The notes below the pieces were generated by a model, which did not search any database, was not told the origin of the DNA, and was given only the letters and a program-made list of their open reading frames with translations. From XN24 sp047921455 (lineage in GTDB: Bacteria; Pseudomonadota; Gammaproteobacteria; Steroidobacterales; XN24): a DNA stretch of 17,152 nucleotides. Below are positions 7,267 through 16,066 of this stretch, one piece after another. How positions within the stretch are numbered: position 1 is the stretch's first letter; each line of letters starts with the position of its first letter. Position numbers and translations under genes: made by a program. The stretch lies in assembly GCA_047921455.1 (NCBI GenBank), contig JBLRWC010000047.1, forward strand, positions 1-17,152. The letters are read 5' to 3'.

Positions 7267-9336
7267 ATGCAATTCAGAAAACCCGGGCTGGCCGGCCGAC
7301 TTGCGATTGTCACTATCCTGCTGATCACGCTGGCGGTCGCGGCGGTGTCGGTGTTTGGCATCCGTACCGTGGAGCGCCTCGCCGAGGCAGAGGCGCTCAC
7401 CCGGGTGGAGCTCGGCCTGTCGACAGCCCGCGAGGGGTTGCGCCAGGGCATCGAGGAAACGGTAGTGGCCGTACGGGTGTTGAGCGAACGACCCACCCTG
7501 CACCGGTTGCTCGGCATGGCCGTGCCGGAGGCGTTGCCGGATTACCTTGCGCGTTACTGCGAGGGCGCGGCATTTGACGGCTGTGCGGTCGTGCGTAATG
7601 GATCGCGGCTCGCCACGTTCGGTGAGCGCATCGATTGGGACCTGGTCCTCGCCGCCGCGGCCGAACAGGGGGACAGTTTCATCGTGACTGGCGCGCTCCC
7701 TGGCCTGGCGCTCTACGGGGCGCGCACCACGGCAGTGGGTCATCCCGAGGTCATGGTGGTTGCAGTACGGGCGATGGATGCCCGGTTCGCGGCGCGCTTG
7801 AGCGAGCATGCCGGGCTGGCTATCGAGCTGGTCGACTTCGTGGCGCGGGGCGCGCGAGGCGAGCCGTTCGAGCTTCTCGATGCCGGCGCGCTGGCGCGGG
7901 GCGAGGCGGTCTCGGCGCACCTGCCCGCACTCGCGGTCTACGGCGCCAGCCAACCGGTGGTGTCGGCGACCGGCGAGACCGTGGCGCTGCTGCACGCCAG
8001 TGTGCCGGTCGACCAGGTGATGCGGCGCGTGACGCGAATGACCCAGCGGATCCTGGTTGTCGCGGTGAGCGTCGGGTTGCTGGCCATTGGCGCGACGTTG
8101 CTGATCGGCCGCTACTGGATTGCCGACATCCAGCGTTTGACCGAAGCGGCGCGGCGTCTCGGCGCCGGCGACCTCGCGACTGCGATCCCGATCACCGGGG
8201 GTAGGGAGATCAGCGTATTGGCCACTACCATGGAGGAGATGCGCAGCAACCTGGTCGAGCTGACCGGCGAACTCCGCCAGCGCGAGGCGCAGGCCAAGGC
8301 AGTGCTCGGCGGCATCGTGGAAGGGGTTTACGCGGTCGACCACGCCCGACGCATCCGCTTCCTGAACCCGCAAGCCGAGCGATTGTTGCAGGTCGACTCT
8401 GCGGCTGCGCAAGGCCGGTTTTGTGGCGACGTACTCAAGCCGGCGCGCGATAAACAGGGTCGCCGGCCCTGCGAGCACGCGTGTCCGATACTGCAGGCGC
8501 GCCGGGAGGGCGCGGCCCAGGCGGTGGAGCGACTCGAAATCCGTCCGGACAGGGTGCGCCGCGTCGTCCTGTCGAGCGCGGCACCCAGCGACGGCATCCA
8601 GGTGCAGGTATTGCGCGACGAAACCGATCTCGAGGCCGTGCGGCGGACCCGCGATACCGTGCTGGCCAACATTTCGCATGAATTCCGGACCCCACTGTCC
8701 GCCCAGCTGGCCTCGATCGAGCTGCTCAGGGACGGCATCGGCGTCATGCCGCCTGGTGCGCAAGGGGAACTCGTGGCGTCCCTGGAGCGTGGCGTGCAGC
8801 GCCTCACCTGGCTGATCGACAACCTGCTCGAGAGCGTCCGCATCGAGTCCGGACAACTCGGCATTCGTCATCACGAGGTACGCATTGATGAAGTGGTGCA
8901 GGGCGCCCGGGAGTTGATCGAGCCGCTCGTGAACCAGCGAGGCCAACGTATCGCCGTGGAGGCGCTCGACGCCCTGCCCGCGATCCGGGGCGACCAGCAG
9001 CGGCTTACCCAGGTCCTGGTGAACCTGCTGGCGAACGCCAGCAAGTTCGCGCCCGCAGGCAGCGTCATCCGCATAGGCGGCAAGGCAAATGAGGAGGGCG
9101 GAGTGACGTTCTGGGTCGATGACCAGGGTCCGGGCCTGCTGGCGGATGATGCCGCGGCATTGTTCGAACGGTTCCATCGCTCCGGCGGCGAGGACCCTGA
9201 GGAGAGCGGCCTGGGACTCGGCCTTTACATCGTTCGCTCGATCGTCGAGCGTCACGGTGGACGTGCCAGTCTCAGCCCGCGCCAGGGCGGCGGCGCGCAC
9301 GCCGAGGTGGTGTTGCCCCGGGAGGCGCCGGCATGA
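7267..9336 (+). CDS. Sensor histidine kinase (periplasmic sensor-HAMP-PAS-HisKA-HATPase)
   Basis: This membrane kinase has 689 residues from ATG 7267; a GTG at 7249 would add six, and neither has a strong ribosome binding site. Transmembrane helix 1 is at about 12-32 and helix 2 at about 262-282, enclosing a periplasmic domain of about 230 residues with cysteines C98 and C106. HAMP follows (about 283-335), then a PAS domain (about 345-400, VYAVDHARRIRFLNPQAERLL) with C386, C402, H404 and C406. The phosphorylated histidine is H471 (NISHEFRTPL). ATP-binding boxes are N (N586, N590), G1 (DDQGPG, 618) and G2 (GLGLGLYIV, near 650). The layout is PhoR-like. The gene overlaps the regulator gene by ATGA and follows the degenerate ATPase gene after 40 bases without a visible promoter, so it is probably cotranscribed with the transporter. 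The ligand is unknown; the context suggests sulfate or a related oxyanion, or transporter status. Confidence 0.9.
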   Translation: MQFRKPGLAGRLAIVTILLITLAVAAVSVFGIRTVERLAEAEALTRVELGLSTAREGLRQGIEETVVAVRVLSERPTLHRLLGMAVPEALPDYLARYCEGAAFDGCAVVRNGSRLATFGERIDWDLVLAAAAEQGDSFIVTGALPGLALYGARTTAVGHPEVMVVAVRAMDARFAARLSEHAGLAIELVDFVARGARGEPFELLDAGALARGEAVSAHLPALAVYGASQPVVSATGETVALLHASVPVDQVMRRVTRMTQRILVVAVSVGLLAIGATLLIGRYWIADIQRLTEAARRLGAGDLATAIPITGGREISVLATTMEEMRSNLVELTGELRQREAQAKAVLGGIVEGVYAVDHARRIRFLNPQAERLLQVDSAAAQGRFCGDVLKPARDKQGRRPCEHACPILQARREGAAQAVERLEIRPDRVRRVVLSSAAPSDGIQVQVLRDETDLEAVRRTRDTVLANISHEFRTPLSAQLASIELLRDGIGVMPPGAQGELVASLERGVQRLTWLIDNLLESVRIESGQLGIRHHEVRIDEVVQGARELIEPLVNQRGQRIAVEALDALPAIRGDQQRLTQVLVNLLANASKFAPAGSVIRIGGKANEEGGVTFWVDDQGPGLLADDAAALFERFHRSGGEDPEESGLGLGLYIVRSIVERHGGRASLSPRQGGGAHAEVVLPREAPA

Positions 9337-10027
9337 AGATCCTGTTGGTGGATGACGATCCGGATCTGCTCGCGGTCACCGGCTTCGCGTTGCAGCAGTC
9401 CGGTTTCCTGGTCATCAAGGCCGGCGACGGCGAGGCGGCGCTGCGGCAGGTCGAGGCCGAGCGGCCGGACCTGATGGTGCTGGATATCAACATGCCGCGC
9501 ATGAACGGTTTCGAGGTCGTGCGGCGGCTGCGCGAGTCCAGCGCCATGCCGGTGATCGCCCTGACCGTGCGCAGCGAGGAAGAGGATATCGTCCGCATGT
9601 TGGAAAGCGGCGCTGACGATTACCTGACCAAGCCGTTCAGCCCCCGGGTGCTGATTTCCCGCGTCAAGGCGCTGCTGCGCCGGGTGGGTCTCGAGGCTGC
9701 CGGCACCGTGACGATTGGCGCGCTGTCGCTGCGACCCGATGACCTGGTGCTGGAGGGCCTGGCCGCGGGCGCCGTGCGCCTGACCCCGCTCGAGGCGCGA
9801 TTCCTGCAATTGCTGTTCGCACAGGCGGGGCGCACGGTGCCGACCGACCGGATCCTGGTGCACGTATGGGGAAACCGGGCTGGCGGCGACCGGCAATTGC
9901 TCAAGCAACTGGTGCATCGGCTGCGCCAGAAAATTGAAGTCGATCCAGCCGAGCCTAGCCTGCTGCGCACCGTGCCGAATTCCGGCTACCTGCTGGATGT
10001 CGCGGCTGGCTCATCAGAGGAAGGGTA

Positions 10028-10028
<1 letters not shown>
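9333..10028 (+). CDS. OmpR/PhoB-family response regulator
   Basis: This is a 231-residue partner of the upstream kinase. The receiver domain (1-115) has the acidic cluster D7-D9, phosphoacceptor D51 (LDINMP), T78 and K100 (TKPF), so it should be phosphorylated normally. The C-terminal winged helix (about 130-225) begins LTPLEARFLQLL and ends VPNSGYLL, as in OmpR/PhoB regulators. The start overlaps the kinase stop (ATGA), and its TAG shares one base with the chrA GTG. The TTGTCACCA direct repeat in front of the operon has the spacing this family uses, so autoregulation is a reasonable guess. It could also control sulfur-assimilation genes elsewhere. Confidence 0.93.
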
Positions 10029-11398
<1,370 letters not shown>

Positions 11399-11449
11399 AC
11401 CCGCTCCCAAAGCTCTTGCCACGTTACTGACAAGGCTGACCGGAATTTC

Positions 11450-11549
11450 NNNNNNNNNNNNNNNNNNNNNNNNNNNNNNNNNNNNNNNNNNNNNNNNNNN
11501 NNNNNNNNNNNNNNNNNNNNNNNNNNNNNNNNNNNNNNNNNNNNNNNNN
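11450..11549. other. Assembly gap (100 N)
   Basis: Exactly 100 undetermined bases, the conventional placeholder for a scaffold gap of unknown length. The real distance between chrA and the lipid-modification genes is therefore unknown, and any reading frame crossing the gap is meaningless. The 51 bases between the chrA stop and the gap hold no clear terminator. Confidence 0.95.
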
Positions 11550-11878
11550 GAGCGGGCCTCGTTGATTGCATCGGCTGGCGTAGAAGCAGCGCGGGGGTGC
11601 TCGATGAGTATTGCCCGAATCGTCCTGAGTCCCGACAACAAGACGCAATTTGTACTTTCGGGCATGAATTGAGGCCTTTTTGCTATAGGAAGCCCTGGCC
11701 TGGTGGGAGACCATGTACCTAAGGACCATGCCTGCCACGCGAGGAGACTTACTGTGCAGGCCACGGCGAAACATTCAGGGCAACGGCCGGGCTGTCGTGT
11801 AATAGAACGGGCCCGTGGTGAGTCTACGGCAGGCCTGTGATTGCCGGACGAGCACACCATACAGAAGGGACGATCGAG
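11550..11878. other. Region without an assigned gene, possible gene fragment beside the gap
   Basis: No recognisable gene lies between the gap and the PagL-like gene. Two weak possibilities touch the gap. On the plus strand 40 codons are open from 11550 to a TGA at 11670-11672 (ending IVLSPDNKTQFVLSGMN), which could be the 3' end of a gene lost in the gap. On the minus strand an ATG at 11665-11663 with AAAAAGG about nine bases upstream starts MPESTNCVLLSGLRTIRAIL and stays open into the gap, which could be the 5' end of a gene. They are mutually exclusive and neither matches a family I recognise. The rest probably holds the promoter of the next gene, but no clear -35/-10 pair was found. Confidence 0.35.
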
Positions 11879-12421
11879 ATGGGTTTCAAACTCTTTATGC
11901 CGGATGGCTGCACGACCAGGACCTGGTTGCTGTTTGTTCTTGTGCTCAGCGTCCTGACCTGGTCTCGAGCATCGGCCGAGCCGCCGGTAGAGCCCGTACC
12001 GATGCTGAACCTCACTGCGGGGCAGGTCGGCGTCTTCGACAACATCGACGATCCCTATCGTGTCGGGTTGGAGTATCGCTTTCGTCCCCTCGGACGCTGG
12101 CAGTTGATTCCAGCCATCGGGGCGGCAGTCGCGCAGAACGATGCCTCTTTTGTTTACGTGGATCTGCGACACGATTTCTGGCTCGGCGCTCGCTGGGCCT
12201 TGATTCCCAGCTTCGGCGTCGGCCTGTTCAATGACGGTGACGGGCTGGAACTCGGGCAAACCGTGGAATTTCGTTCGGGCATAGAGCTGGCCTATCGATT
12301 TCATGAGCAATGGCGCGTCGGTCTGGCGCTTTTCCATCTTTCCAATGGCGGCCTCTCCGATACGAATCCGGGCACCGAAGCGGTGGTCCTCTCGCTTTCC
12401 ATCCCGTTGCGGGGCCGCTAG
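11879..12421 (+). CDS. pagL: Lipid A 3-O-deacylase-like outer-membrane protein (PagL family)
   Basis: The 180-residue product starts with a signal peptide (hydrophobic WLLFVLVLSVLTW, probable cleavage after ASA near residue 35). It continues as alternating short strands typical of an eight-stranded outer-membrane barrel. PagL enzymes remove the 3-O-linked acyl chain of lipid A at the outer membrane. The catalytic set is intact: H153 and S155 in FHLSNGG, and E167 in NPGTE, with the 12-residue Ser-Glu spacing of the family. ATG 11879 is chosen over an upstream GTG at 11837 because AAGGGA precedes it by eight bases and it leads straight into the signal peptide. The acyltransferase gene begins 68 bases downstream, suggesting a shared envelope-lipid function. 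Confidence 0.85.
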   Translation: MGFKLFMPDGCTTRTWLLFVLVLSVLTWSRASAEPPVEPVPMLNLTAGQVGVFDNIDDPYRVGLEYRFRPLGRWQLIPAIGAAVAQNDASFVYVDLRHDFWLGARWALIPSFGVGLFNDGDGLELGQTVEFRSGIELAYRFHEQWRVGLALFHLSNGGLSDTNPGTEAVVLSLSIPLRGR

Positions 12422-12489
12422 TGGCTGGATTTCCATGCAACAAATCGGGCGCTTGGCGCGTCCATCCATGAGTAAGGGCCACAGAGACC

Positions 12490-14307
12490 ATGCAGGGAAC
12501 TAAGGCCACGATGCGCGCTAGACAGATAAGCCTTGGCGAGCTCGCGCCACCGGGCAGCCGCCTGGCCAGGTGGCTGACCATGGTCAGTCCGCCGGTAGAT
12601 CGACTGCTGGGCATTGGAGCGATCGACGATCTCTATCAGCGCAACAAGCTGGCTGCTCTGCCACCGTTCGAGTTCTCGAGCAAGTCCCTGGAAGTGCTTG
12701 GCGTGTCCGTTTCGCCGGTGCGGGCGCTGGCGGACGCGGGCATTCCGGCCGAGGGTCCATTACTCATTGTCTGCAACCACCCGTTCGGCGCTGTCGAGGC
12801 ACTGGTGCTGGCCGACGCACTGCGCGGTGTACGCAGCGACATTCGCTTCCTGGCCAATGCCGGGTTACGCGTGTTTCGTGAACTGCGCCCGCTCCTGATT
12901 CCAACCAACCCGCTGCGCGTGACGCAACAAAACGTCACGTCCATTCGGCGCTGCCAGGCGCACCTCGAGGCGGGCGGCGTGCTGATCCTGTTTCCAGCGG
13001 GCAGGGTGTCGTCCCATCAGCCGGACAAGGGCCGCATCACCGACGGCCCGTGGAACCGCGTGGTCGGTCACCTGGCGCGTGCGTCAAACGCGCCGATCCT
13101 GCCGGTTTACTTTCACGGCACCAACAGCCGGTCATTTCATGTCCTCGGCCGGCTGTGGGATGGTTCCAAGCTGCTGATGCTGCCGCGCGAGTTGTTGCGG
13201 CAACGGGGGCGCACCGTGCGCTATTGTGCCGGCCAGCCGATCCCTCCGGCGGCCTGGCGGCACATGGGTGCGGTGGAGCTGGCCCGGTATGCGCGGCTCA
13301 TGACATATGCACAGGCAGACGTGGCGGCGCGTGGTGCGGAGGCCGCCGGGGAGGGGCGCGAGGCGCCAACGACCCCGCTGGCGCCTCGCGGCGATGAACT
13401 TGTGATGGAGCGCGAACTCGATGCGCTCCCCCGTGAACAGCGATTGCTGGAATTCAAGCAGTTCTCGGTGGCATACGCGCGGGCCGTGCAGGTCCCGGCG
13501 CTGATGGCCGAGATCGCACGCGAAAGGGAGCGCGTGTTCCGGATGCACGACGAGGGTAGCGGGCAACCCCGGGACACCGACGCCTTTGACCAGAGTTACG
13601 AGCAGCTGTTGGTCTGGGATCGGGCCACACGCAGCCTGGTTGGTGCCTACCGGATGGGGCGCACCGACCTGCTGTTGGCGAGCAGCGGCCACCAAGGCCT
13701 GTACCTGTCACGCATGTTCGAGTTTGCGCACGAGTTTCATGATCCGGCGAGGCCGGCGCTGGAGCTTGGACGTTCGTTTATCGTGCCGGAATATCAGCGC
13801 AGCTTCCATGGCTTGTACCTGCTCTGGCAGGGCATCGGCCAGTACCTCGTGGCGCATCCCGATTACCGTCGGCTGTACGGCACGGTGTCCCTGTCGCGCC
13901 AGTATGATCCGCGCGCCGTCATGATGCTTTGTGATGCCCTGATCGAGGCGTCGCCGCAGGTACGGTCGCGGTTCCCGATCGCCGACAGAAATTGCATCGA
14001 GTGGCAGGATTTTCGCCGCGAAACCGGGCGCCTCGACCTTGCGACGCTCAATGCGATCGTGCGCGGGCTCGATGCCGAGGGCAAGGGCATGCCCGTATTG
14101 CTGCGCCATTACCTGAAGCTCGGTGCGAAGTTCCACTGCGTTGGCGCGGACCCGAACTTCAACAACACGCCAGGCTTGCTGCTTACCGTCGACGTGGCAG
14201 AGCTCGATCGGAAAACCCTGCTGACATTCCTGCGCGCGGGCACTGAGTCATACCTCGAGCACGTGCCGGCGGTTCGCCAGACTCGACATGCACAAAATCG
14301 CTCATGA
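12490..14307 (+). CDS. olsF: Bifunctional acyltransferase, PlsC-GNAT fusion (OlsF-like ornithine lipid synthase)
   Basis: This is a 605-residue two-domain protein. The N-terminal half (about 60-285) is a PlsC-type O-acyltransferase: NHPFGAVEAL with H97, a FPAGRVSS motif corresponding to the usual FPEG motif, and LPVYFHGTNS. The C-terminal half (about 320-590) is an OlsB/hemolysin-type GNAT N-acyltransferase: ELGRSFIVPEYQRS, LLWQGIGQYL and YGTVSLSRQY. In OlsF enzymes the C-terminal domain acylates ornithine on the amino group and the N-terminal domain adds the second acyl chain, giving phosphorus-free ornithine lipids. ATG 12511 (AAGG five bases upstream) is an alternative start. The stop overlaps the following gene by ATGA. 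The amino acid acylated cannot be read from sequence, so glycine or lysine lipids remain possible. Confidence 0.82.
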   Translation: MQGTKATMRARQISLGELAPPGSRLARWLTMVSPPVDRLLGIGAIDDLYQRNKLAALPPFEFSSKSLEVLGVSVSPVRALADAGIPAEGPLLIVCNHPFGAVEALVLADALRGVRSDIRFLANAGLRVFRELRPLLIPTNPLRVTQQNVTSIRRCQAHLEAGGVLILFPAGRVSSHQPDKGRITDGPWNRVVGHLARASNAPILPVYFHGTNSRSFHVLGRLWDGSKLLMLPRELLRQRGRTVRYCAGQPIPPAAWRHMGAVELARYARLMTYAQADVAARGAEAAGEGREAPTTPLAPRGDELVMERELDALPREQRLLEFKQFSVAYARAVQVPALMAEIARERERVFRMHDEGSGQPRDTDAFDQSYEQLLVWDRATRSLVGAYRMGRTDLLLASSGHQGLYLSRMFEFAHEFHDPARPALELGRSFIVPEYQRSFHGLYLLWQGIGQYLVAHPDYRRLYGTVSLSRQYDPRAVMMLCDALIEASPQVRSRFPIADRNCIEWQDFRRETGRLDLATLNAIVRGLDAEGKGMPVLLRHYLKLGAKFHCVGADPNFNNTPGLLLTVDVAELDRKTLLTFLRAGTESYLEHVPAVRQTRHAQNRS

Positions 14308-14843
14308 AGAACTTACGGCGGGAGCACATGCGTTTGGAAATCGTATCGAAACTTCGGGCGGGGAGTGCCCTCGTCGGTTCTATGCCCCGCGCAATCTATA
14401 TTGCCCCGGCCAGCGGTGGCCAGAGTGGATCAGTCGGCGCGCACATGCGCCATATCCTCGATTACTGCGACACTTTCATCGCCGGACTGGAATCCCGCCG
14501 GGTCGACTACGAGATACGCAGGCGGGGGACGATGGTCGAACGCGATCCGCGCGCGGCCATCGATGTGATCCACCGCATTTGCATGCGCCTGGAGGGACTT
14601 TCAGCAGCCGAGCTTGCGGCACCCCTCGAAGTTTGCGTGCGACCGGACATGTCACAGCAAGGAACCTGGGCGGCGAGTTCAGTATCACGGGAGCTCGAGT
14701 TCCTGTTCGGTCACACCATTCACCATTACGCACTCATCGCGCTGCTGTGTGCGCGCCTCGGGTTCTCCGTGCCGGCAGATTTCGGTATGGCGCCTTCCAC
14801 GCTGCGTTACCTGGCATCGCTTGATAATCGCCAGGCGAGCTGA
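14304..14843 (+). CDS. DinB-family protein
   Basis: The 179-residue product fits the DinB/YfiT four-helix-bundle superfamily. A probable metal triad is visible: H47 in GAHMRH and H137 and H141 in GHTIHHY. The stretch RELEFLFGHTIHHYALI is typical. Members are often metal-dependent thiol S-transferases or of unknown function. The start overlaps the acyltransferase stop (ATGA); ATG 14328 is an alternative but has poor ribosome-binding spacing. Translation coupled to the lipid gene suggests a related role, but the substrate is not predictable. It has no signal peptide and so is probably cytoplasmic. Confidence 0.8.
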   Translation: MKNLRREHMRLEIVSKLRAGSALVGSMPRAIYIAPASGGQSGSVGAHMRHILDYCDTFIAGLESRRVDYEIRRRGTMVERDPRAAIDVIHRICMRLEGLSAAELAAPLEVCVRPDMSQQGTWAASSVSRELEFLFGHTIHHYALIALLCARLGFSVPADFGMAPSTLRYLASLDNRQAS

Positions 14844-14866
14844 CTTTGACCAAAGGTCGTAAATTT

Positions 14867-15331
14867 ATGGCAACTCTGAAGCAATCTGATCTCGCAATAC
14901 TCCTCCTGATGGCGACGAATGGCGTGGGCGCGCAGGAAGTCATAACGCCGCAAGATGCGTCTCCGGCGCTGGGGGGTTACAGCCCGGTGTCGTATTTCGA
15001 GCACGAGGAGCCACGCTTGGGGTCACCCGAGCACCAGGCCACCCATGACGGGACTACTTATTACTTCACCAGCGGCGCGCAGCGCGAGCGTTTCCTGGCG
15101 AATCCGGAACGATTCGCGCCCCTGTTTCCCTATCACTGCCCCTACAACCTGGCGCTGGGCCGCGCCGCCTCGATCGATCCGACGAATTTCAGGATCGTGG
15201 CTGACCGCCTGCTCCTTTTTCATCGCTCGGAAGAAATGGATGGCCTGGAGAAATGGAACCAGCACGAGGCTGCTGAGAAAGAAGAATTGCTTGAGCGGGC
15301 GCGAGGCAATTTCAAGCTGATCGAATTCTGA
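14867..15331 (+). CDS. Secreted YHS-domain protein
   Basis: The 154-residue product has an N-terminal hydrophobic segment (LAILLLMATNGVGA) that looks like a signal peptide cut before QEV. The rest matches YHS-domain proteins: ALGGYSPVSYFE, TYYFTSGAQRERFLANPERFAP, a CPYNLALGRA block and a closing FRIVADRLLLFH. The single cysteine sits in YHCPYN. Family members are small periplasmic proteins, some thought to bind metals; the function here is unknown. ATG 14867 is preferred over TTG 14846 because AAAGG lies at a good distance. It follows the DinB gene by 23 bases, probably in the same operon. A weak terminator follows. Confidence 0.82.
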   Translation: MATLKQSDLAILLLMATNGVGAQEVITPQDASPALGGYSPVSYFEHEEPRLGSPEHQATHDGTTYYFTSGAQRERFLANPERFAPLFPYHCPYNLALGRAASIDPTNFRIVADRLLLFHRSEEMDGLEKWNQHEAAEKEELLERARGNFKLIEF

Positions 15332-15365
15332 GCCGGCCTGAGAACCACCCTCCCCTGGGGGCATC

Positions 15366-15392
15366 CAGGCATAAACGGCGCAGCCTGTTTTT
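15366..15392 (+). terminator. Weak candidate rho-independent terminator
   Basis: CAGGC (15366-15370) pairs with GCCTG (15383-15387) around a 12-base loop and is followed by TTTTT at 15388-15392. The five-pair stem is short, so this is tentative. It lies in the 69-base space between convergent genes, where the plus-strand lipid/YHS operon should end. Confidence 0.35.
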
Positions 15393-15400
15393 CCAGCCTT

Positions 15401-15955
15401 CTACAGCCGCGGCCAGGTTTCCTCCTTGAACGCGGCGTCTATCGGAGTATCGAACAGGTGATTGGCGTAGTTGCTCAGCGTCTTCATGGCCACGCCGAGG
15501 ACGACCTCGATTACCTGCTGGTGGCTGAAGCCTGCCGCCAGGAACGACTCCAGTGGCGGTCCAAGTACTTCGCCGCGGTCAGCGACCACGGCCTCCGCAA
15601 AGCGCCGCAGGGCCTCCAGGCGGGCATCGTCCAGCCTTTGTCCCTCGCGCAGGGCATCCACGATGGCGCCGGGTACCTGGACCATGTGCCGCGCGATCGT
15701 AGAGTGCGCCGCCATGCAGTATCCGCAACGATTTGCGGCGCTCACCGCAAGCGCCAGGACCTGCTGCTCCGTCGGCGTAAACGATGTTTCGCCGAGCCGG
15801 TCCGAGAGCGTCAGGTAGGCGCCCAGGGCCGCTGGCGATTCGGCGAGGAAGGCGTAGAGGTTGGGTACGAAACCGAGCTTGTTATGGATTCCTTGCAGGA
15901 GCGGTCGGGCGGCCTCCGGCGCGGTCTCGACGGTGTGAAGGGCGAACCTGGTCAT
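15401..15955 (-). CDS. Carboxymuconolactone decarboxylase/AhpD-like (peroxidase-related) protein
   Basis: The 184-residue product belongs to the carboxymuconolactone decarboxylase/AhpD fold. The redox motif CGYC followed by MAAHS is intact, so thiol-dependent peroxidase or disulfide-reductase activity is more likely than decarboxylation. NLYAFLAESPAAL and NYANHLFDTP are typical of the peroxidase-related subgroup. ATG 15955 is chosen over an upstream in-frame codon at 16009 because AGAGGA lies eight bases before it and homology begins there. It diverges from the AraC-type regulator gene, its likely controller. Confidence 0.86.
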   Translation of the reverse strand: MTRFALHTVETAPEAARPLLQGIHNKLGFVPNLYAFLAESPAALGAYLTLSDRLGETSFTPTEQQVLALAVSAANRCGYCMAAHSTIARHMVQVPGAIVDALREGQRLDDARLEALRRFAEAVVADRGEVLGPPLESFLAAGFSHQQVIEVVLGVAMKTLSNYANHLFDTPIDAAFKEETWPRL

Positions 15956-15993
15956 AGGAGAAATCCTCTGCTGTTGGATTAAGGGGCGCGGCG

Positions 15994-16022
15994 TTGACCC
16001 TGCGTCCATCGAGGAGCATTCT
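15994..16022 (+). promoter_or_regulatory. Possible sigma-70 promoter of the AraC-type regulator gene
   Basis: TTGACC (15994-15999) is a good -35 box. Seventeen bases on is CATTCT (16017-16022), a poor -10 with three of six consensus bases. The pair lies 45 bases before the regulator start and just ahead of the inverted repeat. Tentative. Confidence 0.25.
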
Positions 16023-16033
16023 GTCCCACGCTG

Positions 16034-16050
16034 GATGTATGAACTACATC
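16034..16050. promoter_or_regulatory. Inverted repeat, candidate operator between divergent genes
   Basis: GATGTA (16034-16039), five bases, TACATC (16045-16050): a perfect 6-5-6 palindrome ending 16 bases before the AraC-type regulator start. If the promoter guess upstream is right, the site covers the start of the transcript, which suits repression. AraC proteins more often use direct repeats, so another regulator could be the reader. Confidence 0.4.
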
Positions 16051-16066
16051 ATCGAGTCCGCATTTC

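Noticed and set aside
7153..9300. A 715-codon open frame on the minus strand
   Set aside because: It lies antisense to the histidine kinase, whose motifs are all intact. The open frame is a GC-rich codon shadow with low-complexity, Arg/His/Gln-rich translation and no recognisable domain.
11399..11449. Possible terminator after chrA (CTTG/CAAG arms)
   Set aside because: The stem is four pairs with a long loop and no T-run follows before the gap.
11712..11730. Imperfect inverted repeat CATGTACC/GGACCATG
   Set aside because: Only six of eight positions pair, and it has no clear relation to a promoter or gene start.
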